64,000 nt of DNA from Paraburkholderia sp. BL25I1N1 (lineage in GTDB: Bacteria > Pseudomonadota > Gammaproteobacteria > Burkholderiales > Burkholderiaceae), in NCBI RefSeq assembly GCF_003002025.1, contig NZ_PVZB01000005.1:124001-188000 (forward strand), given 5' to 3'. Below the pieces are notes generated by a model. It searched no databases. It was given only the letters and a program-made list of their open reading frames with translations, and was not told the origin of the DNA. Positions 56,424 through 63,636 of the stretch are shown here, one piece after another (positions within the stretch are counted from its first letter, which is position 1; each line of letters starts with the position of its first letter). The position numbers and the translations under genes are program-made.

Positions 56424-57497
56424 ATGAATCTGGTTACGACGCTGCGCCGCGGGCATCTGCTGAAACATACCGATCTATCGGGAGTCGGTCTTGAGATAGG
56501 ACCGTATGATCAGCCGACCGTCTTCAAGTCGGAAGCAGACGTACGATATCTGGACTGGAAAGACAGGGAGCAACTGGTCCGGGAGTGCACGCACCCGGAC
56601 ATGATCGCCGACATACCCGAAATCGACTACGTGGTTCACTCGAACCGGTACGGCGAGTACATCAGCGATAAGTTCGACTACGTTATCGCGAATCATGTGA
56701 TGGAGCACGCGCCCAACATGATTCAATGGCTATCCGATCTATGCGACATGATGCGGCCTGGCGCAGTGCTGTTTCTTGCCCTGCCCGACAAGAAGTTCAG
56801 TTTCGACAAATACCGACAGGACACGGCGCTAAGTCATTTCGTGGCCGAATATATCGCGAGTGTCGAGGACATTCCGCGTGAACATCAAATCGAATGTGAG
56901 ATCTATTACGACGAAGCCTTCGTCAACAAGCCGATGCATGTGGCCGATAAACTCGATATGAACCGTATCAGGCACAAGCTGAAGGCGCCTCCGCATGTGG
57001 GCATTCACAGCCACGTTTTCGAGAGCAGCACGATTGTTTCCAAAGTCCTGAAGCCGATCCTGATGATGGGTTTCTTCGAATTCAATCTCATCGATTTTGT
57101 GCCGGCGCGCGGCGAAACCGGCGGCGAGATGATCATTGTGCTTCGCAAGGAACCGCCTCGCGTTGAACTCACGACGGCGGAGTTCTACAGCGCCCCAGTG
57201 GATGCTGAGACAGCGGAGCGCCTCGCCGAGGCCGAGACAGCGCTTGCGGAAACGCGTCAGAAGTTCGCGGCGACACAGGAGCAGGTTGTGACGATGCAAG
57301 AGGCGGCTGCTGTCATGCAGGAGAAAGTTGCCGCGATGCAGGGCGAAATTGTCGCGATGCAGGAGGAGATTGCATCGAAGGATTCGACGATCAGGGCGTT
57401 GGAGTCGTCGACATCGTGGCGGATCACGGCGCCGTTGCGCGCCGCGGTAACCAGGTTTCGAGGGCGTGGCTCGAAAGAGCGAAACATATCGTATTGA
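56424..57497 (+). CDS. SAM-dependent methyltransferase with coiled-coil tail
   Basis: The 357-residue protein has a class I methylase core: GVGLEIGPYDQPT is the SAM loop, DYVIANHVMEHAPN follows, and MRPGAVLFLALPDKKFSFD is strand 5. After residue 255 comes a helix with repeated short units (VTMQEAAAVMQEKVAAMQ and EIVAMQEEIAS) and the motif STIRALESSTSWRITAPLR. The last motif also ends many glycosyltransferases of O-antigen and capsule loci, and it probably tethers the enzyme to a polysaccharide-assembly complex. The substrate is likely a nascent glycan. Confidence 0.83.
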   Translation: MNLVTTLRRGHLLKHTDLSGVGLEIGPYDQPTVFKSEADVRYLDWKDREQLVRECTHPDMIADIPEIDYVVHSNRYGEYISDKFDYVIANHVMEHAPNMIQWLSDLCDMMRPGAVLFLALPDKKFSFDKYRQDTALSHFVAEYIASVEDIPREHQIECEIYYDEAFVNKPMHVADKLDMNRIRHKLKAPPHVGIHSHVFESSTIVSKVLKPILMMGFFEFNLIDFVPARGETGGEMIIVLRKEPPRVELTTAEFYSAPVDAETAERLAEAETALAETRQKFAATQEQVVTMQEAAAVMQEKVAAMQGEIVAMQEEIASKDSTIRALESSTSWRITAPLRAAVTRFRGRGSKERNISY

Positions 57498-57648
57498 ATG
57501 CGCGCGTGGGCTTGTTTTTAAATTCTCCACGTCTCATGGCCGTCCCGCGATCGACGCGGATCGCCTTCGCTGGAGATGCTGGCACTGGCAATACCGCTTC
57601 TTTGTGTGATATTTGCTGAGACATCCTTCACCATTTATCGGAGAGGCC

Positions 57649-57867
57649 ATGAAACCGATCAAATTGCGTGTGCCGCGCGAGGAAGCGGCCGATCTGCCGG
57701 ACGATCTCACGGCGTGGGCGAGCGTGTCCGGTATCGACCCCGGACTGACCGTGTTGAGCGAGCCCGGGTCCGCGACCGACCGTAGTTCGCCGGTCCTGTA
57801 TCAGATCTACGTGAGTCAAAGCTTCTTCGAGCAGTTTCCGGAATGGCGCATGTATATCGAGCAGTAG
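57649..57867 (+). CDS. Small protein of unknown function (decayed copy at 62.1 kb)
   Basis: The 72-residue protein starts MKPIKLRVPREEAADLPDDL and ends YVSQSFFEQFPEWRMYIEQ. GGAGAGG is close to the ATG. The last 24 codons recur at 62050-62121 with a single-base deletion, so this is a repeated family in the accessory region. No domain recognised; a small toxin, antitoxin or phage protein are all possible. Confidence 0.55.
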   Translation: MKPIKLRVPREEAADLPDDLTAWASVSGIDPGLTVLSEPGSATDRSSPVLYQIYVSQSFFEQFPEWRMYIEQ

Positions 57868-58192
57868 CGGACGACGGGCCCAGGAAGTGTGCGTCGTCGC
57901 CGTGCGGTAGAAATGCCGCGACCCGCGACCGTACTGCCTGCCGATTGCAACCATCATACGAAATCCCTGGTTATATTTGCCGATAGGTGTATGTAAGATA
58001 ACGGTTCACATCAGCGCCCCGAGCGCGGTGTGTGTGTTTTGAGCCGCAGCATTGCTGCGGCTTTTTTTTGGCCGCTTTTTTTTGCGCAGTGGGTTTGAGC
58101 GCGGATGGTGTTTTCCCTGGCGTTCAATCCTGGGGCACGCGGGTTGCGCGACGTTGACTGCATACGCGGACCGCCGCGTCGGGAGAGTGATC
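57868..58192. other. Intergenic stretch with terminator, otherwise empty
   Basis: These 325 bp hold the hairpin at 58042-58069 and two T-runs. No coding signal is convincing. Confidence 0.45.
58042..58069 (+). terminator. Rho-independent terminator
   Basis: AGCCGCAGC and GCTGCGGCT form a nine-bp stem with an ATT loop, followed by TTTTTTT. It lies 175 bp after the 72-codon gene. Confidence 0.85.
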
Positions 58193-58501
58193 ATGCCTTG
58201 CCAGTCCTATGCACCTTATCGCGGGTTCGGAATCGACGTTCAGGTCACGACCGGGAAGACGTTGTGTTTGCACAACGTCGGACGCCGGTACAAGGTGTCA
58301 TGGACTATCAGTTCGTCCAGTCAGCCCGCACAAAAGGTTGCAAGTTTTCCAGAGCAACTGGAATTCGTGTCTGAGGTAGATGCGTTTAGGTATGCGGAGA
58401 AGCGTGCGCGGACGTTCATCGACTGCATGCTCTCGAGGAATTCGGCTGTTGCGTCCGGTCGTGATTGGGGTGGCGTTCGCGAGGAAGCGCCGCGCGTTTG
58501 A
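58193..58501 (+). CDS. Small protein of unknown function
   Basis: The 102-residue protein begins MPCQSYAPYRGFGIDVQVT, has an RRYKVSWTI strand, and a helix VDAFRYAEKRARTFID. It looks like a small alpha/beta domain of the kind often found in multiple copies in Burkholderia genomes. GGGAGAG precedes the ATG at 58193. Function unknown. Confidence 0.58.
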   Translation: MPCQSYAPYRGFGIDVQVTTGKTLCLHNVGRRYKVSWTISSSSQPAQKVASFPEQLEFVSEVDAFRYAEKRARTFIDCMLSRNSAVASGRDWGGVREEAPRV

Positions 58502-59002
58502 TGTTGATGTCTGAGTTTGGCCCGATGTGAGCGTTCGGCGTGGCACGTGGGTATTCGTGTGTGTGTCGGCGTGAGTGGACGATTTGGCTTTGTTTATTCG
58601 GGCAAGGATGGCAGGCAGGAAAAGGCCTCGTAGTGCGAAGGCTTGCGGGGGGCTTTTTCTGGGCAAATCTAGCAGATGCTGGGACGCTATCTGGTCCCCT
58701 GACAGCCGCTCCCCGCGCTGGGGTTTTTTCATTTATGCCTGCGATTACGTGCGTATAGTCGCGATCAGCCCAACCCGTTCGGTTCGTCATCCATCGCCCT
58801 GAGCAGATCACGTGGGAATTCATCGGTGGCGTCTTCGCGATCGGCCGAGCCGGCCCGAAGGTCTTCGGGATTCTGTTTCCCTTGCGCGCCTCTGGCCGGC
58901 GGCGAAACGCGATGCCGGATGCCGCCTTCACGCATGTTACGATCCTCGGCGTCAGGCCGTCCGACGGACGGTACGCACACGCGGCACAATTGAGCGTTCA
59001 AT
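58502..59002. other. Gap with one copy of the 32-bp repeat
   Basis: About 500 bp without a supported gene. It contains the first copy of a 32-bp direct repeat at 58674-58705 and a weak hairpin (CCCC-GCGCT-GGGG then TTTTTT) at about 58710-58728. Minus-strand frames here contain VRGPDSVPAS-type peptides that only reflect the repeat. Confidence 0.45.
58674..58705 (+). repeat. 32-bp direct repeat, copy 1
   Basis: It is identical to 60073-60104 at 31 of 32 positions; the only difference is C versus G at position 12. The copies flank the DUF1275 gene and a pseudogene, 1.4 kb apart. Weaker similarity extends about 15 bases upstream. Confidence 0.8.
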
Positions 59003-59749
59003 ATGCCCATCAACTATCTTCGCGGATTTACTGCACCGGAACGGACCGATGTGACCAACCGTCGTTTGGGGCGGTCGCTGGCATTTGTCGCCGGAGCGGC
59101 GAATGCGGGCGGATTTCTGGCCGTTGGTCAATACACTTCGCACATGTCCGGGATCGTCTCGTCGCTCGCCGATAATGCGGTGCTCGGGGATGCAAGCCTT
59201 TTCGTTTCCGGGCTCAGTTCGCTTTTTTCGTTTCTTGTTGGCGCGGCTGCATCCGCCATCCTGATCAATTGGGGGCGTCGGCGGGATTTGCACAGCATCT
59301 ACGCGACACCGCTTGCGATCGAGGCAATTCTGCTGCTGTGCTTCGGGCTGCTGGGCTCCAACCTTGAACACCATCGGGTTCTTTTCGTGCCTGCCACCGT
59401 CTGCGTCCTGTGCTTTGTCATGGGTCTACAGAATGCGATGATCACGAAGATTTCGCGATCGGAGATTCGTACGACCCACGTCACCGGCCTGGTAACGGAT
59501 GTCGGCATCGAACTGGGCAAGATGCTCTACTGGAATACGCGGTCGATTGCCGGGGAAGGGGCCGTCAGGGCGGACAAGCAGAAGCTCGCGCTGCTCGGTT
59601 CGCTGCTTCTTTCGTTTATTGCCGGCGGTCTGGCGGGGGCCATCGGTTTCAAATATCTCGGATTCATATCGAGCGTGCCGCTCGCTATCGTTCTGCTCAC
59701 GCTAGCCGTTGTGCCTCTGGTCGATGACGTGCGTGGTACGCGCTGCTAG
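59003..59749 (+). CDS. DUF1275 (YoaK-like) membrane protein
   Basis: The 248-residue protein has about six membrane helices. DUF1275 features are RRLGRSLAFVAGAANAGGFLAVGQYTSHMSG near the start and QNAMITKISRSEIRTTHVTGLVTDVGIE in the middle. The function is unknown, with a distant sulfate-permease-like reading often given. The start could also be the GTG at 59051, immediately before the conserved domain. It is flanked by the 32-bp repeats, which suggests a transferred cassette. Confidence 0.85.
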   Translation: MPINYLRGFTAPERTDVTNRRLGRSLAFVAGAANAGGFLAVGQYTSHMSGIVSSLADNAVLGDASLFVSGLSSLFSFLVGAAASAILINWGRRRDLHSIYATPLAIEAILLLCFGLLGSNLEHHRVLFVPATVCVLCFVMGLQNAMITKISRSEIRTTHVTGLVTDVGIELGKMLYWNTRSIAGEGAVRADKQKLALLGSLLLSFIAGGLAGAIGFKYLGFISSVPLAIVLLTLAVVPLVDDVRGTRC

Positions 59750-59754
59750 TGCGC

Positions 59755-60106
59755 ACTTAGCGACCGTGCCCATGGCTCCCGCGTAAGTCCGAACGTTTCC
59801 ATCAGCTGCGCGTCAACTCACCTGCTATCTGCCTGAGCGCGATCCGCTGCTGCCAATCGAAGCGCGCTCCATTTGCCTTGCAGCAGATGCCCTGATTCAA
59901 CCAGGTGGTTGGTGCGCAGCCAGTCGCAGATGCGGGCCATCGCGACGAGTTGCGCGACGACGAGGTAGCAAAGTAGCTCGGCGCGTAAGTCGTCACCGAG
60001 GTTATTCGCTGGCGAAATCAAGTTCTTGTTGACCACCGAAACGAGTGGTGATCTTCGGTTCGCGAACTTGGGAGATGCTGGGAGGCTATCTGGTCCCCTG
60101 ACAGAA
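59755..60106 (-). pseudogene. Frameshifted copy of the 62.3 kb small gene
   Basis: The minus strand encodes RAELLCYLVVAQLVAMA and WLRT, then shifts frame to KANGARFDWQQRIALRQIA, then shifts again to QLMETFGLTRE. All parts match the intact gene at 62292-62654 in order. The reading frame is broken at least twice, and the 5' part is replaced by unrelated sequence running into the 32-bp repeat. Confidence 0.75.
60073..60104 (+). repeat. 32-bp direct repeat, copy 2
   Basis: Second copy of the repeat at 58674-58705, with one mismatch. It lies just before the AT-rich gap preceding the toxin-antitoxin-like operon. Confidence 0.8.
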
Positions 60107-60255
60107 TTCATACGTCAAGGCTGGTGGGGTGTTTCGGCTTATTTTTCAAATTTTATACCCCCACCAGTACCCCTAAAATCCGTCTCCTGAGGATATACGG
60201 GTGCGATTCCGAGACGAGTTGCCGGAATGCATGATTGGCATTATTCCTGTGCGTC

Positions 60256-60813
60256 TCACTCTAGGTCGGGCTGAAATTCGAGGCCTAAGTATTTCCGCAC
60301 CTTTTCTCGCGCTCTATCGAGTTCACTCTTTGGGTCGGAACTATCTAGGTCTATTTCATCGAAAACCTTGCTGAAATAGTCACCTCTGACCAACTGCATA
60401 TTGATCCATTTACGCAACTCGACGGTAGGCAAGCCCTGCCCAAGAGTCCTAAACGTAGATCTTACCCGGACAGTATGGGAAGCTGCGGAATAGTCTAGAT
60501 ATGCATCTAGAAGCTGCTCATGATTGATGTCGTTGATGATCGAAAGCATCGCTCCGATCTGCACATCTCTGTCGGTCCGGCGTACGTGGGAATAAGCTCT
60601 AACCAACGCAGAATCTTCGTGACAGAAAAGCACAAGCAACCATGGGTCCTTGACGTCTTCATCTGAAAACGCGAGGTGCGTTACCGTTACATTTTTTGGA
60701 CTTTGCTCTGGCAGGCTATCGGGAACGTTGAATGAGATACCCAAGCCGGTTAGAGTGCTGCGTAACAGGTCGGTATTTGGCTGGGTTTCTTCGATAGCCG
60801 TTGAATCTGCCAT
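60256..60813 (-). CDS. YbjN/type III-chaperone-like third component of an MqsRA-type operon
   Basis: The 185-residue acidic protein matches no family by clear motif. Its predicted layout is helix (NTDLLRSTLTGLG), three strands (SFNV, THLAFSD, WLLVLFCHEDSALVRAYSHV), helix (VQIGAMLSIINDINHEQ), two strands (LLDAYLDYSA, TVRVRSTFRT), and a C-terminal helix (VELRKWINMQLVRGDYFSKVFDEI). This is the order of YbjN and type III secretion chaperone folds. The start overlaps the antitoxin-like gene by 98 bases, and both are needed for the helix-first layout. As chaperones are third partners in known TAC systems, I suggest such a role. The fold assignment is by eye. Confidence 0.68.
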   Translation of the reverse strand: MADSTAIEETQPNTDLLRSTLTGLGISFNVPDSLPEQSPKNVTVTHLAFSDEDVKDPWLLVLFCHEDSALVRAYSHVRRTDRDVQIGAMLSIINDINHEQLLDAYLDYSAASHTVRVRSTFRTLGQGLPTVELRKWINMQLVRGDYFSKVFDEIDLDSSDPKSELDRAREKVRKYLGLEFQPDLE

Positions 60814-61474
60814 GATTGATTTTTAACTCTGGAAAGATTGAAACCTGGTCGGTGCCAATTGCGGTCAGCGCTGACTCAATTACGCCTGTCGCCCAAACCA
60901 TGTCCGGGTTGTGGATTGGATATGACAGCTTGAATAGCGTCCCCGGAACCTTGTTTCGAGCAGTGATTTCGGGGATTTTTTCCACAGCCGCTTCCGAGAT
61001 GCGGTTTGTGATGGCGACGTCGTCTCGCAGACGCTTGAGTTCTACCAGCGAGGCCGATTGGACCAAGCGAACCCGATCGATTGTGTCCGGCCACACGTAC
61101 ATCGTCTTCAAGAGCAGCTCGCCAGATCTGCTCATGCTTACCGATTCGGACTCGTATCTCGAAAATGCAACCTCTCCGCCACCGAGAATTTCGGACGCGT
61201 CTCGTTGAGACCAACCAAGGTGTTCCCGAATCTCCTTGATCATGCCTCCGGAAAGCGTGCGTTCACCGGCTTTCAACTTACGTCGAAGATCGGCGACGCG
61301 GCGATCGGTAGCTTCGGCCTGTTCAGGGGTGACAAATTCTTCACCGCATGCCGCGCAGACGGAAACTACGGCTTGGTATGTCCCAACGCCATATTTAGTT
61401 TTCAGTTCCCGCGATTCTTCGCGGACAGAACCTGCGAACCCTTCGCAGAATACACACTGACCAAACTTGTCCAT
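60716..61474 (-). CDS. MqsA-like antitoxin with C-terminal extension
   Basis: The 252-residue protein has an N-terminal zinc-finger-like pair of Cys-X2-Cys (CVFC and CAAC, residues about 7-44). A XRE-type helix-turn-helix follows (MIKEIREHLGWSQRDASEILGGGEVAFSRYE), with the MqsA-typical GGG...FSRYE. E. coli MqsA ends near here (131 residues); this protein has about 115 extra residues of unknown fold. In toxin-antitoxin-chaperone systems such tails are chaperone-addiction regions. TTAAGGA lies before the ATG, nine bases after the toxin-like gene. Confidence 0.78.
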   Translation of the reverse strand: MDKFGQCVFCEGFAGSVREESRELKTKYGVGTYQAVVSVCAACGEEFVTPEQAEATDRRVADLRRKLKAGERTLSGGMIKEIREHLGWSQRDASEILGGGEVAFSRYESESVSMSRSGELLLKTMYVWPDTIDRVRLVQSASLVELKRLRDDVAITNRISEAAVEKIPEITARNKVPGTLFKLSYPIHNPDMVWATGVIESALTAIGTDQVSIFPELKINHGRFNGYRRNPAKYRPVTQHSNRLGYLIQRSR

Positions 61475-61483
61475 CGAATGTCC

Positions 61484-61843
61484 TTAAAGCTTTCCGGTGT
61501 CTAGATGAAAGCGTTCGATTACGAGCGTGTCCGAAGCGTTGACGTAGAGTTTGACAAAAATTAGATCACTTCGATCGCATTCGTCATTTTCGTCATACCA
61601 TTCGAACCGAGCTTTGTAACTGTCATGAATCTTTCCGTCCGGATACAGGTAACACCATCGGAAATCGTGTTCAATCAATTGTGTGATACAGGCGCAGGCG
61701 CCTTTCCTGTCCATGCCCAAATTAGTGTAATCACGTTGAGCGCTTGGCGAGAAAACGTACCGCCCGGCGCTCAACCTTACAGGGAGGTCTGCCAAGCACC
61801 AGTTTGCCGGCTTCACCTTCTGCGGGTCAGCTGAGGTTATCAT
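61484..61843 (-). CDS. MqsR-like toxin candidate
   Basis: The 119-residue protein lies immediately upstream of mqsA-like. Its pattern fits MqsR/RelE-type RNases: helix (ANWCLADLPVRLSAG), strand (YVFSPSAQRDYTNLGM), helix (ACACITQLIEHDF), then KARFEWYDE and the strands LIFVKLYV and LVIERFHL. The catalytic Lys, Gln and Tyr of E. coli MqsR are not clearly aligned, so a diverged toxin or relative is possible. The frame is open to 61963, but the ATG at 61843 removes a Cys/Gly-rich low-complexity start. No good ribosome-binding site precedes it, and a palindrome covers the codon. Confidence 0.55.
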   Translation of the reverse strand: MITSADPQKVKPANWCLADLPVRLSAGRYVFSPSAQRDYTNLGMDRKGACACITQLIEHDFRWCYLYPDGKIHDSYKARFEWYDENDECDRSDLIFVKLYVNASDTLVIERFHLDTGKL

Positions 61844-61851
61844 TATGATAA
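61837..61851. promoter_or_regulatory. Perfect palindrome at the toxin start, possible operator
   Basis: TTATCAT-T-ATGATAA is a 15-base perfect palindrome that contains the assigned toxin ATG. MqsA and other antitoxins repress their operons through such palindromes near the promoter. The position inside the start codon may mean a leaderless message or that the true start is downstream. Confidence 0.5.
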
Positions 61852-62049
61852 GTGGCGTGCAAGGACCGCCGTGTTCGATATCGTACGTACAGACGGGGCA
61901 AATTATAGGGCCGATACGTGCGCGGCCGGCGCACGGGCCGCATAGGATACCCCATAAAGGCATCTGCCCCTAAGCAGCAGTGCCATTATTCCGACTTCTA
62001 TTCTGTCCAGATGCTAAAAAAACGGTCCATGGGAGGAGTGACCTGCCGA

Positions 62050-62121
62050 TCTGTGCCAAGTCTACTTAAGCGAAAACTTCTTCGAGCAGTCCCGGGCTGG
62101 CGGACGTATATCGAGCAGTAG
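62050..62121 (+). pseudogene. Decayed 3' end of the 57.6 kb small gene
   Basis: The DNA aligns with the last 72 bases of the gene at 57649-57867 with one deleted base. LCQVYLSENFFEQ continues in another frame as PGWRTYIEQ followed by TAG. No start or upstream part remains. Confidence 0.65.
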
Positions 62122-62139
62122 CCAATGGCTCGCGCCATA

Positions 62140-62165
62140 AAAAAAGGCCGCACATGACGGCCCTT
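62140..62165 (-). terminator. Terminator for the 62.3-63.5 kb minus-strand unit
   Basis: On the minus strand GGGCCG and CGGCC flank a TCATGTG loop and a seven-T run follows. It lies 127 bp after the last gene of the unit. Confidence 0.6.
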
Positions 62166-62291
62166 AAGGGATTTTGTGACATCGCCGAGCTGAGAGTACT
62201 GGCGACGATGACATCGTGCCAGCACGCAATGTATGTCGAAAATCAGGATTTCCTGATGTCGCGGCCTGTATTTCCATGTACCTTGGCGATG

Positions 62292-62654
62292 CTATCTGCA
62301 GCGAGCCAGGCGAGTCGCACATGCCTCGTGGATGCCGCACACCACTGGCGACGCGTAGTCGGGCATCCAGCTGTCGCGAAATAGTGGCACTAACGACCGC
62401 TCTCGCGTAAGTCCGAACGTCTCCATGATCTGCGGCGCCGTCTCAGCCGCTATCTGCCCGAGCGCGATCCGCTCCTGCCAATCGAAGCGCGCTCCATTTG
62501 CCTTGCACCAGATGCGTCCTGATTCAACCAGCTGATCGGTGCGCAGCCAGTCGCCGGTGCGGGCCATCGCGACGAGTTGCGCGACGACGAGGTAGCAGAG
62601 CAGCTCGGCGCGAGCATCGTCGTCCGATCTCGTCGGACCATCGCCGTCGGACAT
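62292..62654 (-). CDS. Small phage-type protein, intact copy of a repeated family
   Basis: The 120-residue protein has a helical RAELLCYLVVAQLVAMARTGDWL segment, then WCKANGARFDWQERIALGQIA. A broken copy is at 59755-60106, and a RAELL-type start recurs in the 27-codon gene at 62900. The ATG overlaps the stop of the preceding gene (ATGA). The function is unknown; such short overlapping genes are typical of phage early regions. Confidence 0.7.
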   Translation of the reverse strand: MSDGDGPTRSDDDARAELLCYLVVAQLVAMARTGDWLRTDQLVESGRIWCKANGARFDWQERIALGQIAAETAPQIMETFGLTRERSLVPLFRDSWMPDYASPVVCGIHEACATRLARCR

Positions 62655-62881
62655 CAGTTCTGCCGCATCCGGTTCGCCTCGCTAAGCACCGCGGAGGCGA
62701 CCACATGGAGGCGCAAGATGGCTTCCCTAATCTCGCAGAGTTCGGAGTGGGCGCCAATTGCGTCAGCCGCGTCCATCATGGCGGCGCAAACGCGGATCGC
62801 TTCGCTGCAGCCCTCGTCGATAGCGGTCGCCGCTTGGTAGCGACCCTCTGCGGACCCCTGTCCCTCGTTTGCATCATTCAC
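62654..62881 (-). CDS. Small phage-type protein of unknown function
   Basis: The 75-residue protein MNDANEGQGSAEGRYQAATAI is mainly helical (SELCEIREAILRLHVVASAVL). Its stop overlaps the next start by ATGA. CTGGAGG lies 11 bases before the ATG. No family recognised. Confidence 0.6.
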   Translation of the reverse strand: MNDANEGQGSAEGRYQAATAIDEGCSEAIRVCAAMMDAADAIGAHSELCEIREAILRLHVVASAVLSEANRMRQN

Positions 62882-62899
62882 AGCGCCTCCAGCAAGAGT

Positions 62900-62983
62900 T
62901 TAAGGCGTGCACCCGACGATCTGCCTCGTGACCGATTGGAAGAGGAGCTCGGCGCGGGCGTCACCAAGAGTCGGCGCCTTCAT
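62900..62983 (-). CDS. 27-codon ORF, truncated member of the RAELL family
   Basis: ATG at 62983 overlaps the stop of the zinc-ribbon gene (ATGA). The peptide MKAPTLGDARAELLFQSV then ends TRQIVGCTP-stop. GDARAELL matches the start of the 120-residue protein's conserved helix (DDARAELLCYLV). It is either a tiny real gene or the trimmed end of a third family copy. Confidence 0.4.
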   Translation of the reverse strand: MKAPTLGDARAELLFQSVTRQIVGCTP

Positions 62984-63228
62984 AATTCGTCGATGGGTAT
63001 ATTGAACTGCGTTCTGCATGTGGGGCACTTCACGGGTTCGACACGTCCCTGCGCCGGCAATGCGGCAAGTGGCTGTTCTTCGCCCGCGAGAAAGCAGACG
63101 GGGCAGGGGAATGCCTCGTGCGGTTTCAGGCGGTGCCAACGGTCGACAAACCGTTGGATTTCCATGGGCGGCGCGTCGATCGCCTCTAGATGATCCAGCA
63201 AGACGTGGAAAAGCGGACCGTTCTGCAT
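62980..63228 (-). CDS. Small zinc-ribbon protein
   Basis: The 82-residue protein from MQNGPLFHVLLDHLEAIDAPP has a helix EIQRFVDRWHRLK and two Cys-X2-Cys pairs: CPVC near residue 41 and CPTC near residue 70. The pairs are separated by a Gly/Ala-rich loop and form a zinc ribbon. TATGGAGG favours the ATG at 63228 over 63255 or 63276. Probably a phage or element regulator; no family named. Confidence 0.65.
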   Translation of the reverse strand: MQNGPLFHVLLDHLEAIDAPPMEIQRFVDRWHRLKPHEAFPCPVCFLAGEEQPLAALPAQGRVEPVKCPTCRTQFNIPIDEL

Positions 63229-63256
63229 GTCGCCTCCATAGGCGGTATGCGTCATG

Positions 63257-63537
63257 TTACCCGGCCGTGCACGCAAAAGTCAGTTCCGCCTCTTGAGGCG
63301 TCCAGCCGCGAACGCCGTGCGTCTGCATATCGACCTGATGCATCTGCTTGCCCTGTTGGCTGCAGTACTCGTCGGCGCGCTTCAGGCTCGATGCTTTCAC
63401 TTCCCCCCACGGCGTCATGCCGCCGCGGACTTGGGTCGTCACTGTGTAGTTGCCGTCGCCGGCCGGCGTGACATTCGTGACTGTGGTGCATGCGGCGAGC
63501 GTGGCTAACGCTGCCACAGTGAGAGTTTTTTTTTCAT
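63257..63537 (-). pseudogene. Small lipoprotein with a poly-A frameshift at its start
   Basis: A normal start would be ATG at 63537 followed by Lys codons and TLTVAALATLAAC (a lipobox). However, the run is nine A's, which puts the ATG out of frame and ends in TAG after ten codons. Ten A's would restore MKKKTLTVAALATLAAC. Without that, only a GTG at 63517 gives an 86-residue product with a very short signal. The rest (GDGNYTVTTQVRGG and MHQVDMQTHGVRGWTPQEAELTFACTAG) is intact. It may be slippage-controlled, a recent mutation or a base-count error. Confidence 0.6.
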
Positions 63538-63636
63538 TGTGGTCCCCATTGATGGCGGAATTTTGCAGGGACGCGGTGCGGACCGCAAGTGCGCGTTATC
63601 ATCGTGACTCACGAAACTCTTCCACGAGGGTTGCCG

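Larger units (their letters stand above)
61852..62291. other. Accessory gap with a gene relic and a terminator
   Basis: About 440 bp contain the decayed 72-codon gene end (62050-62121) and a minus-strand terminator (62140-62165). The rest shows nothing I can identify. Confidence 0.45.

Noticed and set aside
58416..58931. 171-codon minus-strand frame with VRGPDSVPAS
   Set aside because: The peptide only translates the 32-bp repeat; the same piece is out of frame in the second copy. No ribosome-binding site or domain was seen.
60199..60210. GGGTGCGATTCC as a tRNA T-loop
   Set aside because: The invariant TTC is replaced, and no acceptor, D or anticodon stems can be drawn around it.
60256..60813. 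SecB-like chaperone identity for the third gene of the MqsRA-like operon
   Set aside because: SecB has a four-strand sheet followed by helices and its own C-terminal pattern. The helix-first, strand-helix-strand order here fits YbjN/type III chaperones better.
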